Shown: in pieces, positions 12,422-23,545 of the stretch
Position numbering within the stretch: the first letter of the stretch is position 1
Layout of the letters: each line of letters starts with the position of its first letter
DNA from: Orientallactaga sibirica
Taxonomy: Eukaryota; Chordata; Mammalia; Rodentia; Dipodidae
Direction of reading: 5' to 3'
Assembly: GCA_036365145.1 (NCBI GenBank)
Contig: JAEOAD010000013.1
Coordinates: 43,217,001 to 43,281,000, forward strand
Length of the DNA stretch: 64,000 nt
Notes under the pieces: model-generated
Databases searched by the model: none
What the model was told of the DNA's origin: nothing
Seen by the model: only the letters and a program-made list of their open reading frames with translations
Program-made: the position numbers and the translations under genes

Positions 12422-12600
12422 GCTGGGGATGTAGCTTAATTGACAAAGTGCTTGCCTAGCATGCACAAAGCCCTGAGTTCAATACCCAGCACCATATAAA
12501 ACTGGTTAGAGTAGTGCATGTCTATAATCCCAGTACTTGAGAAGTGGAGGCAAGAGGATCAGGAGTTCAAGGTCATCCTCAGCTACATATCTAGTTGGAG
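12422..12600 (+). mobile_element. Dimeric ID-B1 SINE (B4-like)
   Basis: The left half (ctggggatgtagcttaattg ... cttgcctagcatgc ... gttcaatacccagcacc) is an ID-type tRNA-derived monomer with recognisable A- and B-box-like blocks. The right half (gtgcatgtctataatcccag ... aggatcaggagttcaag) is a degenerate B1. This order matches the rodent B4/ID_B1 dimers as I recall them. It is much more diverged than the neighbouring B1 and DIP copies, so it is older. Confidence 0.65.
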
Positions 12601-12602
12601 GT

Positions 12603-12932
12603 TGTTGTAGTCAGGTTTGCATTGCTGGCAGAAATCACCCAACCAAGAGCAGCTTGAGGGGAAAAAGAGGTTTATTTTGGCTTACAGACTTGAGGGGAAG
12701 CTCCATGATGGCAGGGGAAATAATGGCATGAGCAGTGGCCAATGTAAGGTGGACAATAACAACAAGAGACTGTGCCCAACGCTGGCAAGGGGACACTGGC
12801 TATAATACCCATAAGCCCGACCCCAACAATACTCTGCCTCCAGGAGGCTTTAATTTCCATTTGCCACCAGCTGGGGAACCTAGCATCCAGAACACCTAAG
12901 TTTATGGGGGACACCTGAATCAAACCACCACA
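12603..12932 (-). repeat. 3' LTR of the MaLR element
   Basis: Full-length LTR with TG...CA ends (TGTGG at the 12932 end, CTACAACA at the 12603 end). It is homologous to 14270-14437 over the shared part, with several substitutions between the two, so the insertion is not recent. Confidence 0.8.
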
Positions 12933-14437
12933 TTCCACCCTGGCCCCCATAAACTGATAACCATACATTTTGTAAAATGTAGTACATTCATCCAACTTTA
13001 AAAGTCCCCATAGTTTTTATCAATTCCAATGATGTTCATACATCCCCATAGTCCAAGATCTTTTAACTGAGCCATAATACCAAAACTACCCCCCCAAAAA
13101 CCCATAATAGCACAGAATAAACATTCACACTGCAAAAGATGGCACTGGACAAAGCAATACAAGATTGAAAACAACCTGGACAAACACCAAACTCTGTAAT
13201 TCCAATCCAACTATAGTCAGTGACAAATCTCCACGTCTGATAATTCTAACCAGCAACAAGTCTCTGGAGTTCCAATTCTGCCCCTCCAGCTAGGCTACTC
13301 ACAGTCCTGGAAAACTACATCCAGGGCAGGCAGCTCTCCTTAGCAGCTGTCTCGTGATCCCGGCATCTCCACTGGGTCGCCACTGCAAGCCACTGTTCAT
13401 CCTTATAGCTCCATTGGGTTTCCACACAGACATCCAGCAAACTTGCTTCACACTGCCCATGGCCGTTTCCAAAACACCAGGCCATATTGCAAACTCAATG
13501 ACCCTCTCTTTCCTGCATTTCTTATACTCTATAATACCAGGTAGGGTGCCAGTTTGTTAATCCAGGGGGGAATAAAGCAGACTTTGAAGAACAGGACACT
13601 CCTTGAGCACTAAGGCCCCTTCAAAAGAGTCTACATTCTTCCTGTTGCCCCAGTGCAGGTCAGCTGGCCCAGCCTCAAAGGTTATAATCTCTCAATTGCA
13701 GGTGAATGGGCAGCAGTTCACCCAAAGATTTTATTTTTTCTGTGCCATATCCCTCTGCTCATACCAGTCTGTTTCTATGCAAACCAACCTTGCACAAATT
13801 CTCTGGACTCAGGTATAACAGCAAGCCTTTCAGACAAGCGGCTTCTAGCCCAGTCCAAGCAAAGCTCTTTCTCACCCTCACAAGCCAAACCTCACAGTCC
13901 ACAGTTCTTACTGCATTCAGGTCTTTCAACTCTGACCAGAATAGTCCATCAAGCTGTACTTACAGCACTGTAAGTCTCAGGCCAAGGTTTCAAATCCTTC
14001 CACATTCCTATTGAAAATCAGCTCCAGCCAAGCATGGTGGCACATACCTTTAATCCCAGCACTTGGGAGGCAGAAGTAGGAGAATCACTGTGAGTGAGTT
14101 CAAGGCTACCCTGAGACTACATAGTGAATTCCAGGTCAGCCTGGGCTAAAGGGAGACCCTGCGTCGAAAAACAAAACAAAATGAAAAAGCTCCAGAAGGC
14201 CAAAGCCACACAGTCAGGTGTCTAGCAGCAAATAACACCACTCCTTACACTACTTAGTACCAACCTTACTGTTGCAGTCAGGTTTGTATTGCTGGCAGAA
14301 ATCACCCAACCAAGAGCAGCTTGTGGGGGAAAAACGTTTATTTTGGCCTACAGACTCGAGGGGAACTTCCATGATGGTAGGGGAAACGATGGCATGAGCA
14401 GAGGGAGGACATCACGTCCTGGCCAACATCAGGTGAG
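12603..14437 (-). mobile_element. ERVL-MaLR element, two LTRs, non-coding interior
   Basis: The block 12603-12932 (330 bp) reads TGTGGTGGTTTGATTCAGG...CTGACTACAACA on the - strand, with an AATAAA near its 3' end. A second, truncated copy of the 3' half of the same sequence lies at 14270-14437. On the - strand the order is 5' LTR (14437-14270, truncated), interior, 3' LTR (12932-12603). Just inside the 5' LTR (about 14251-14267) the - strand reads TTGGTACTAAG, resembling the Leu-tRNA-type primer-binding site of ERVL/MaLR elements. The interior is about 1.3 kb including a later B1 at 14026-14190. I see no gag, pol or env-like frame; MaLR elements are normally non-autonomous. It lies antisense to PPM1E in an intron. 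Family assignment is from memory. Confidence 0.75.
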
Positions 14438-14537
14438 GCCTAGTCAGGGACATATGAGACTCTGTCTCAACAAACAACAAAAACTTACATCATTAGATAC
14501 ACACAGAAATGATCGTTCCTGCTACATGTCTTGAAGA

Positions 14538-14542
14538 TTATA

Positions 14543-14566
<24 letters not shown>
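14538..14566. repeat. (TA)n microsatellite next to B1 poly-T
   Basis: Pure TA tract that runs into the poly-T start of a - strand B1 SINE. Confidence 0.9.
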
Positions 14567-14582
<16 letters not shown>

Positions 14583-17061
14583 TGGTTTTTTGAGGTAGGG
14601 TCTCACTCTGGCCCAGGCTGACCTGGAATTAACTATGTAGTCTCAGGGTGGCCTCGAACTCACGGCGATCCTCCTACCTCTGCCTCCCGAGTGCTGGGAT
14701 TAAAGGCGTGCGCCACCATGCCCGGCTTTAAAAAATATTTTTATTTATTTGCAAGTAGAAAGAGAAATAGAAGAGAAACAGAATGGGTGCACCAGAGCCT
14801 CCAGCCTCTGCAAATGAACTCCAGATGCATGTGCCACTTTGTGCATCTGGCTTTTATATGGGTACTGAGGAATCAAACCTGGGTCATTAGGCTTTGCAGG
14901 CAAGTGCCCTAACCACTGAGAAATCTCTCCAACCCAAAGATTAACTTTAAAAAAAATGTCTGGGGCTGGAGGTGGCTTAGCAGTTAAGGCATTTGCCTGC
15001 AAAGCCTAAGAACCCAGGTTCAATTCTCCAGGTCTCACATTAGCCAGATGCACATCATGGCACATACATCTGGAGTTTGTTTGCAGTGGCTAGAGGCCCT
15101 GGTATGCCCATTCTCTCTCTCCCCCTCTGTATCTAATAAATAAAATTATTTTTTAAAAATTAAAAAAGTGTTTATTTGCAAGCAGGGAGAGAAATAGAAG
15201 AGAAACAGACAGAATGTGCCAGAGCTTCCAGCCTCTGCAAATGAACTCCAGATGCATGTGCCGCTTTGTGCATCTAGATGGTTTTTATATGGATGCTGGG
15301 GAATTAAACCTGGGTCATTAGTCTTTGTAAGAAGGTGCCTTCACTGCTGAGCCATCTCTCCAGCCCAGATAAACTTTTTTTTTTGGTTTTTCGAGGTAGG
15401 GTCTCACTCTGGTCCAGGTTGACCTGGAATTAACTATGTAGCCTCAGGGTGGCCTCAAACTCATGGTGATCCTCCTACCTCTGCCTCCCAAGTGCTGGGA
15501 TTAAAGGTGTGCACCACCACGCCCAGCTGTCAGATAAACTTTTTAAAATGGAAAAAACAGGGTAATCACTGAACCCATTACTTTGATCTCAGTTGTGCTA
15601 TGAAGCAATGATGGGGCTTGGAATTAATGAATCAGTAATTCAAGAACTAGTTGTTGTAAAGCAAGAGAAGTAATCTTTATCTATTTATCCCAACTCCAAG
15701 CTTGGATTCATGTACAAACCTAACAATAGTAACTACGAAGATCTACAGGCTCCATATACAGAAGTGGGGCTGCAGGAGAAAATACAGCACTTGATTGACC
15801 TCAACCTTCCGACACTGGGCAGCCAGCTTGGCTCTGCTTCCTGAAGCAGCTGCCTCCTAGCGTTCTGGCCAAGAAGGGATCTGTAATCACCAATGTGAGA
15901 GAGAAAGCCCCTCCCATCCCTTTATTCCTCTTTTCTTTCCTCACATATGTGTACCTCACTAATTTTTGTCACTGACCCTAGTATCTCTCAGTTTTGCCAA
16001 TACTCTTCTAGATAATTTAGGTCTGTCTCGGCAGTCAATTTCTTCCTTCTTGTTCACCATGTGCTGCTTACTGCTGGGAAGAAAGTAGCTATTCCTGTGG
16101 TGAGACAGCCCTGCCTCCTGTTCTCTCCAGGGCATATGCACTGAAGAGTCTTTATCATGTGTTCTAGAGGGTTGAGTTTTTGAACATTCTGTGTGGGAAG
16201 ACATTTTATTGGTGGGTGAGGATTTATAACAAACTTTCCCTATATAGGAAAAAGAAGAAGTGTTTTTCTTGTTGGATACAAGAAGCCTTTTACCACCCCT
16301 GACGCACTGGTTCTAATTTAGGCCAAGCCCTTAGTAACAGAGAGTCATGCTCATTTGGTGGTGACTCATGTCAAATGGAGATGTCATTTTAGTATAGTTG
16401 GATCAAGAGCTTTCAATACTGTGATAGCTACTGCAGTGAAATTCTAGGCAGTTAATTCTTTATGCAGTGTTCCAAATCAAAGGTCCTTAAAAATATTGTA
16501 GAGAATGTTTCTTTGTTTTATAAGCATCTTTGTTCTTCAGTGAATGGGCATTATCTCTTGGCTCCTTATCTTAATATTCAGAGATGGGAGTATTTCTTGG
16601 GTGCCACGCAAATGCTTTATGTACAGCAAATATAAAACATCTAATACATATACAATATATATTATTTTGTACTGCTATGCCATGTCTCTGAACATGAAGC
16701 AGACTAAAATATGGAAAATTTAAGGACATAGTGGATTTAGCACTGGACTAGGAAGAACAAAGACTTCAGTTGTTTACCAGCCCTTGGGCAAGTCACATAA
16801 TCTGCCAGGTTTTAAAATCTATACTTAAAATTAAATTGGAACTTCTCCTTGTTTTGCATATCACAAATCAAGTGAGTTTGTGTATGTAAATGTAAGTACA
16901 CACACCTATAAACAAATCTGAGAGACATGAATTGTGTTGTGTGAAATTGTATTACTAATAATCTTTCCAAATGAAGTTTATATTAATTATAAATTGTTTC
17001 CATATGAGAATTTGGTGTCTTTTATTTGTATTGACTTTGGTCTGATTTAAATTGTTTTCAG

Positions 17062-17205
17062 AGCTTGAGATGTGGGACCACAGGAGTGGTGACTTTCATC
17101 AGAGGCAACATGCTTCATGTGGCATGGGTGGGTGACTCCCAGGTTATGCTGGTGAGAAAGGGCCAAGCTGTTGAACTAATGAAACCACACAAACCAGACA
17201 GAGAG
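17062..17205 (+). CDS. PPM1E: PPM1E coding exon (probably exon 5), PP2C core
   Basis: 48 codons in phase 0, acceptor 'ttgttttcag', donor 'gtatgt'. It encodes [20 protein letters not shown], then [14 protein letters not shown], ending ..[14 protein letters not shown] and the WVGDSQV strand are standard PP2C core motifs; the Asp of GDS lies near the metal centre in the family. It joins ..KAARE| before it and |DEKQRIE after it in frame. The sequence equals the human protein at every residue I can recall. Confidence 0.97.
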
Positions 17206-17436
17206 GTATGTATGTCGTTCTATTACAGCATGTCATAAAGGCAGTTCCTAGTAGGTCATTAGGTTTCTTCTAGTTATTACTATTACCATTAACCTCAGCA
17301 ACTGTGCCCAGCTCCCAAAGGAAGAAGACTGAGAATCTTTTCAGAAAACTGCTGAGCAGTTTGTCTGTTGTCTACTCTTAAAGGAGATGCATAATCCTGA
17401 ACCCAGTTATTTGCTTTTTATTGCACTGTTGTTTAG
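17206..17436 (+). other. PPM1E: Short PPM1E intron
   Basis: A 231-bp intron with GT...AG ends and no SINE. It is the only intron in the window free of repeats, which suits its small size. Confidence 0.93.
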
Positions 17437-17530
17437 GATGAAAAGCAGCGAATTGAGGCCCTTGGAGGTTGTGTAGTTTGGTTTGGTGCCTGGAGGGTGA
17501 ATGGAAGTCTATCAGTCTCCAGAGCTATAG
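17437..17530 (+). CDS. PPM1E: PPM1E coding exon (probably exon 6)
   Basis: A 94-nt exon with acceptor 'ctgttgtttag' and donor 'gtagga'. It encodes [20 protein letters not shown] then [11 protein letters not shown] plus the first base of a Gly codon completed at 24965. '[10 protein letters not shown]' is the conserved PP2C block whose next-exon Asp follows directly. The open frame to 17775 beyond the donor is intron plus SINE read-through. Confidence 0.97.
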
Positions 17531-17782
17531 GTAGGAAAAACATTAATTTTGTTTCTCCTCATTGTCATCTACTAGCTCATTGTTGTATGTTAACTTTGAT
17601 ATGCAGGAACCTGAGATGTGAACTTATATTTTCAGAATGCTTATGTTTGTTTAAAATAACAACTGAACAATGGCTTTTTAAATCATTTAATTATACCTTG
17701 CAGTTTAGACATTATAAAAAGAACTGGGCATGGTGGTGCACACCTTTAACCCCAGCATTCGGGAGGCAGAGGTAGGAGGATT

Positions 17783-18261
17783 CAAGCATTTAGAAAGTTC
17801 CTTTCGCTCTTTGACAGAGTGTTGGTTGAAATGAGTGCAGCTGAAACTGTAACCAAAGGTGGCATTATGCTTCCAGAAAAATCTCAAGGAAAAGTATTGC
17901 AAGCAACAGTAGTAGCTGTGGAATCAGGCTCTAAAGGAAAGGGTGGAGAGATTCAACCAGTTAGCGTGAAAGCTGGAGATAAAGTTCTTCTCCCAGAATA
18001 TGGAGGCACCAAAGTAGTTATAGATGACAAGGATTATTTCTTAGAGATGGTGACATTCTTGGCAAGTATGTAGACTGAAATCACCATTAAAATGGCACCA
18101 TGTGAAGCTGCCCATTCCAGTGAAATTCTGAAATGTCTCATCATGTAAATAATTTCCATGCCTTCCTTTTATAATAAACTGGGGATATCTAAACTACTGA
18201 CATCCATTGTCTCAAATTTAGCTTTGCTGTACTGCTATAAATATTTCCAAATAAAATAATG
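17783..18261 (+). pseudogene. HSPE1: Processed pseudogene of HSPE1 (10-kDa chaperonin)
   Basis: An intronless copy starting at codon 4 of Hsp10 (Gln-Ala-Phe-Arg-Lys-Phe...) and reading in frame through SAAETVTKGGIMLPEKSQGK and GGEIQPVSVKAGDKVLLPEY to IDDKDYFL. A 4-base deletion near 18040 then shifts the frame, so the true ending is lost and a TAG at 18071-18073 stops it. The ancestral TGA is still visible at 18076-18078. HSPE1-like 3' UTR follows, including 'tataataaactgg' and a final AATAAA at 18250-18255. Missing introns, a 5' truncation and the retained mRNA 3' end show LINE-mediated retrocopying. No poly(A) tail is left; a truncated SINE abuts it. The parent protein is the mitochondrial co-chaperonin of HSP60. 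I expect no functional product: start codon and C-terminus are both missing. Confidence 0.93.
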
Positions 18262-18661
18262 TGTGGGTACTGGGGAATTAAACCTGGGTCCTTTGGCTTT
18301 GCAGGCAAATGCCTTAACTGCTGAGCCATCTTTCCAGCCCTAGTTTCTTTTTCTTTTTTTTTTTTTTTTGTTTTGCGAGGTAGGGTCTCACTCTGGTCCA
18401 GGCTGACCTGGAATTCACTATGTAGTCTCAGGGTGGCCTCGAACTCTCGGCGATCCTCCTACCTCTGCCTCTCAAGTGCTGGGATTAAAGGCGTGCGCCA
18501 CCACGCCCGATGTCCATACTTACTTTGTTTCTACCTTTATTCCTTTAAAAATAAATTTTAAAATGAAACAAATAACAGAATTCATAGGGAAAAAATCCTG
18601 TTTTCCAAATATGGAATACATACTTTATCAGATAACTGTGGGTTTACTGCCCACTGTCTAG

Positions 18662-18750
18662 CTCCCCTCACCCATACTGGGGATGAAATTCAAGGGCTTT
18701 GTACATGTTAGGCAAGGCTCTAGCCATTCAGCTTTATCTCCAGCCCTTAC
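18662..18750 (-). mobile_element. ID-type SINE monomer
   Basis: The + strand reads 'catactggggatgaaattca...tacatgttaggcaaggctct...ctttatctccagccc', the reverse complement of an ID-like tRNA-derived SINE. It is diverged from the abundant DIP copies. Confidence 0.6.
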
Positions 18751-18764
18751 CAGAATGTTTTTTT

Positions 18765-19097
18765 TGTTTGTTTGTTTGGTTGGTTTTTTTTTTTTTTTTG
18801 GTTTTTCGAGGTAGGGTCTCACTCTAGTCCAGGCTGACCTGGAATTCACTCTGTAGTCTCAGGGTGGCCTCGAACTCATGGCGATCCTCCTACCTCTGCC
18901 TCCCAAGTGCTGGGATTAAAGGCGTGCGCCACCACGCCCAGCTTTGGTTGGTTTTTTTTTGAGGTAGGGTCTCACTCTAGCCCAGGCTGACCTGGAATTC
19001 ACTCTGTATTCTCAGGGTGGCCTCGAACTCATGGCAATCCTACCACCTCTGCCTCCCCAGTGCTGGGATTAAAGGCATGCGCCACATCACCCAGCTT
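18765..19097 (-). repeat. Two nested B1 SINEs with target-site duplication
   Basis: Two B1 copies in the same orientation (18785-18945 and 18950-19100) sit between repeats of 'cttaccagaatgtttt' (about 18747 and 19099). This fits a first insertion making the duplication and a second one landing in its tail. A third 'cccttaccaga' appears at 19320 after the next DIP copy. Confidence 0.65.
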
Positions 19098-22000
19098 CCT
19101 TACCAGAATGTTTTAAATTTAAATTTAATTTATTTGCGAGAGATTGGGGGAGAAAGAAGCAGATAGAGAAGGGGTACGTCAGGGCCTTTGGCAGCTGTAA
19201 ATTAACTCCAGATACATGTGCCACTTTGTGCATCTGGCTTATGTGGATCCTGGGGAATCGAATCTGGGTTTTTTGGTTTTGCAGGCAAGCACCTTAACCA
19301 CTAAGCCATCTCTCCAGCCCCCTTACCAGAAAAAAAAAAAAATTAGAATGGGCATCCCAGGACCTCTAGCAGGTGTATGTGCCACTTTGTGCGCCTGGCT
19401 TTAAAACTGGGAACTAGGGAATGGAATCTAGGTTATTAGGCTTTGCAGGCAAGCACCTTAACTGCTGAACCATCTTTTCCAGCCCCACATCCCAGCTTTT
19501 GAAAGAGAACAAATCAATGTGTATCTTCATGGATAACCATGCAGATATGCACATGTACTATAACCCTTAAGAAATGAAGTAACTGGAGCCGGGCGTGGTG
19601 GCACACATCTTTAATCCCAGCACTCGGGAGGCAGAGGTAGGAGGATCGCCATGAGTTTGAGGCCACCCTGAGACTACAGAGTGAATTCCAGGTCAGCCTG
19701 AGTTAGAGTGAGACCCTGCCTCGAAAAACAAAAAAACAAACAAACAAAAGAAATGAAGTAACTGGATACAGGTTTAATATCTAACTACCAAGTTTAGTTT
19801 ATTATTATCAGGGAAGGTTTGGTCTCATTTGCCACTGATTTGAGTTCCTCCCACTCTTTGGGAAGGTGCTGGCAGCTGTGAAGTGGCCCATATATGAGCA
19901 GCAGAAGGCTAAATGAGAAATAGAGAGCTAAAAGTATACAAATACCTCCTGGAAAATTGAGATAGTTTTATCTTACATGGAGGAGTTATTAGGAGTTCTG
20001 GAATAAGGCCAAAAAAGGGAATTTTTCAAGTCTAAAATACACTTGAATGTAGAATTTTTTTTTTTTTTTTTGGTTTTGCGAGGTAGGGTCTCACCCTGGT
20101 CCAGGCTGACCTGGAATTCACTATGTAGTCTCAGGGTGGCCTCGAACTCTCGGCGATCCTCCTACCTCTGCCTCCCGAGTGCTGGGATTAAAGGTGTGCG
20201 CCACCACGCCTGGCTCTTTTTTTTGAGGTAGGGTTTCACTCTAGCCTAGGCTGACCTGGAATTCACTCTGCAGTCTCAGGGTGGCCTCAAACTCAGGGTG
20301 ATCCTCCTACCTCTGCCTCCCAAGTTCTGGGATTACAGGTGTATGCCACCACGACGGGCTAGAATTATTATTATTTTTTTTGTTTTTTCGAGGTAGGGTC
20401 TCACTCTGGTCCAGGCTGACCTGGAATTAACTATGTAGTCTCAGGGTGACCTCGAACTCACGGTGATCCTCCTACCTCTGTCTCACAAGTGCTGGGATTA
20501 AAGGCGTGCGCCACCACGCCTGGCTTCAGCTAGAATTATTTTTGACTACTAGTGCTACCAAAGGTCTCTTCTTGCCCTTTTATCTGACAGTGCTTGTCAG
20601 AACGATGGGGTGTCTCCAATGCTGGCAGCAGCCTTATTTTCAAAGTAGAACCCAAGGTGACACTAAAGCAGGGGAAGAATGTCCCTGAGTAAACCACCTC
20701 AGAGCAAATAAGGTAGAGATCATGGAGGAAGAGGCTTCTGAGTTGGATGCAGATGACTGTTTAGGAAAGGAAATCCCACATACAGAAAGAGGCATGCAAG
20801 CTTCTAGCATATGGAGAGAAGGCTGAGGACAAAGGGGTATCTTCATTGCCACCACGAAATTGATTCTTGTCCTCCTACCAAATTTGGAGGCGAAATGTCA
20901 TGAATTTGACACCCAGCAGAACAGGTGAAAAACCAGAATTTTGGCAGCATTTTTCTCTGTGCAAATCTTTGTATGTTCTGTTCCAAACTAACAGTTGCAG
21001 TAGTCTTTTAATTGTTAGCACTAAAACAAGATTTTTGGGAACAGTATGACTCAGATCACATTTATTTTTAGAGGTGGAATTCAGAAAATAATAATTCAGT
21101 CAGGTAGAATTGGGGAAAGTAAGTGGACTGGTAGAGGACACTGAATCCATGACTGAAGTTTTATTAGCTTCAGCAGTCTCTCAGGATTCATGGTAATGAA
21201 GTAAAATCAGTGAAACAAAAATCATGTTTTTGGGCTGAAGAAATGGCTTGGAGGTTAAGGTATTTGCCTGAAAAACCTAAGGACCCAGGTTCAAGTCCCC
21301 AGTACCCATGTAAGCCAGATGCAAAAGGTGGCGCATACATTTGGAGTTCATTTGCAGTGGCTGGAGACCCTGGCATGCCCATTATCTCTCTCAAATAAGT
21401 AAAAATATTCTTTTAAAAATCATGCATTTGGGCTGGAGTAATGGCTCACAATTAAGGTACTTGCCTGTAAGGCCTAATGATCTGGGTTTGATTCCCCAGT
21501 ACCCACATAGAGCCAGATGCATCTGGAGTTCATCTATAGAGGTTAGGCTCTGGCGTGCCTGTTCTCTCTTCTCAGAAATGAATAAATATTTTTTTAAAAA
21601 CATACTTTCTTATTTATTTAGATTATTCTTTTTTTTCATGGTAGGGTCTCACTCTAGCCCAGGCTGACCTGGAACTCACTCTGTAGTCCCAGACTGGTTT
21701 CAAACTCACAGTGATCCTCTTACCTCTGCCTTCCAAGTGCTGGGATTACAGGATATATGCCACCACACTCAGCTTTAATTTATTCTTTATTGGTATACAA
21801 AGAATTAGGCTTCATTATATCATCATATTGTATTTCAAACAATTTTTGTTTTGCTTAAAATCCTAATGTTTTAAAAAGAAAGATTGTATATTTTCTGCCT
21901 GCTCTTTTTTTTTTTTTTTTTTTTTGGTTTTTCAAGGTAGGGTCTCGCTCTAGTCCAGGCTGATCTGGAACTCACAGCGACCCTCCTAACTCTGCCTCCT

Positions 22001-23439
22001 GAGTGCTGGGATTAAAGGTGTGCGTGACCACGCCCGGCATCCATGTTTTCTTGAGAGCCATGTGTGGTGGCACATGCCTGTGGTCCCAGCACTTGGGAGG
22101 CAGAGGCAAGAGATCAGAGGTTGAAGCCGGGCATGGTGGCATATGCCTTTAATCCCAGCACTCAGGAGGCAGAGATAGGAGGATCTCAATGAGTTCCAGG
22201 ATAGCCTGAGACTACATAGTGAATTCAAGGTCAGCCTGGGACTTGAAAAATCAAAATAAATAAAATAGAAAGAAAATCAGTCATTTGGAAAGATCATACT
22301 GATTAAAAAAAAAAAAAAGAGCTGGACGTGGTGTCGCACGCCTTTAATCCCAGCACTCGGGAGGCAGAGGCAGGAGGATTGCTGTTTGAGACCACCTTGA
22401 GACTACATAGTGAATTCCAGGTCAGCCTGGGCTAGAGTAAGACCCTACCTTGAAAAACCAAAATTAAATTAAATATTTAAAAAAAGAGAGAGAGGCTATA
22501 AAGCACATTTGAGGCCAGCCTAGACTGCATGAGCTTCTGTCAAAGAGACAAAAGGGAGGAGAACAGGGGCGCGGGGGTGGGGGGGTGGAGGGAGAGAGAA
22601 GGGGGTAAGAAGTTGTATACCTGAGAACAGAAGGAGTGAAGCTGACCATTTGCAGTGTCAAAAAGGCTGTGCTTGGACTGGAGAGATGGCTCAGTGGTTA
22701 AGGTGCTTGCCTGCATAACCTAACGATCTGAGTTCTGTTCCCCAGTACCCACTTAAAACCAGATGCACAAAGTGGCACATGTGTCTGGAGTTTGTTTGCA
22801 GTGGCTAGAGACCCTGGCACACCTATTCTCTCTCTCTTTGCAAATAAAATGGAAAAAAAAAAAAAAGGAGGCTCTGTTTACTTACAGATAGGCTAACCTA
22901 AGTAATTATAATGACTTATTGTTTTTCTGGTACCCAATCATGCAATGTGCTGGATATAACATGTGGCCCACACTGATAATAAAACAGTTATTCACAGGGT
23001 TCCTATTGAATTTTCTGGGACAGTTTGAGGATAAAAAGAGATGTGACATGCTTAAAAGAAATCTTTCTTGGGAAACAGTGAACCTAAAAAAGATAATCAT
23101 AAACAATGAAATATAGTGTGGTCACTTAAACATATCTTAGTGCAATGGGAATGACAGTGATTAATCAAACTGTGAAGGTAACAAGTGAAGAGCTGAGACT
23201 TGGAGCTAGATAGTCTGATCTCAGTGCTGGCATACTTAACTACTAGGTTATATGATAACTGTGACCTGTAGCCCTGTGGCTTGGGGCAACAGCTCTGCTA
23301 AGTGCCTAAAAGGAAACAGTGATACAAAGTCTAGATCTGTGAGTGTTCTGGGTGTTAAAGTTCCACAGACACTGTGATGTTTCATGATCTAGTTGGTGGA
23401 AGAACCTGTGCAGCCAGTCTCCGGCTATTACCCATTCTA

Positions 23440-23545
23440 CCATTGTCTCCGTGGCTTTGCTTATGCTGTTCCTTCAAGTGGAAGACCTTCTCTGCCCAGT
23501 GACAACTCTCACTCAAGGTCTGGCTCCAGTGCCATCTCGTGACTA
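23440..23545 (+). mobile_element. Possible LINE-2 3' fragment
   Basis: The stretch 'gctgttccttcaagtgg ... cactcaaggtctggctccag ... gtgccatctcgtgac' resembles the conserved 3' end of L2 as I remember it. It is short and diverged, so this is a tentative call. Confidence 0.4.

Larger units (their letters stand above)
10569..17061 (+). other. PPM1E: PPM1E intron with MaLR element and SINEs
   Basis: Intron. B1: - at 10970-11100, 11110-11235, 14570-14727, 15370-15530; + at 11655-11860, 14026-14190 (inside the MaLR element). DIP: - at 11235-11315 (5' piece), 12190-12385, 14727-14935, 15165-15365; + at 11340-11560 (long variant with a GAAA tail) and 14953-15160. A dimeric ID-plus-B1 SINE lies at 12422-12600 and a MaLR provirus remnant at 12603-14437. 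The A-rich stretch 14438-14535 looks like a SINE tail. Stretches 10569-10920, 11880-12190 and 15535-17061 are unique. The last is the longest SINE-free intron block here, with no ORF or RNA gene I can support. Confidence 0.85.

Noticed and set aside
13354..14014. Overlapping frames of 68-106 codons inside the MaLR interior
   Set aside because: They lie on the strand opposite to the element, in three frames, and resemble no retroviral protein.
20640..20855. 71-codon - strand frame in unique sequence
   Set aside because: No recognised domain and no support from splice sites; likely chance.
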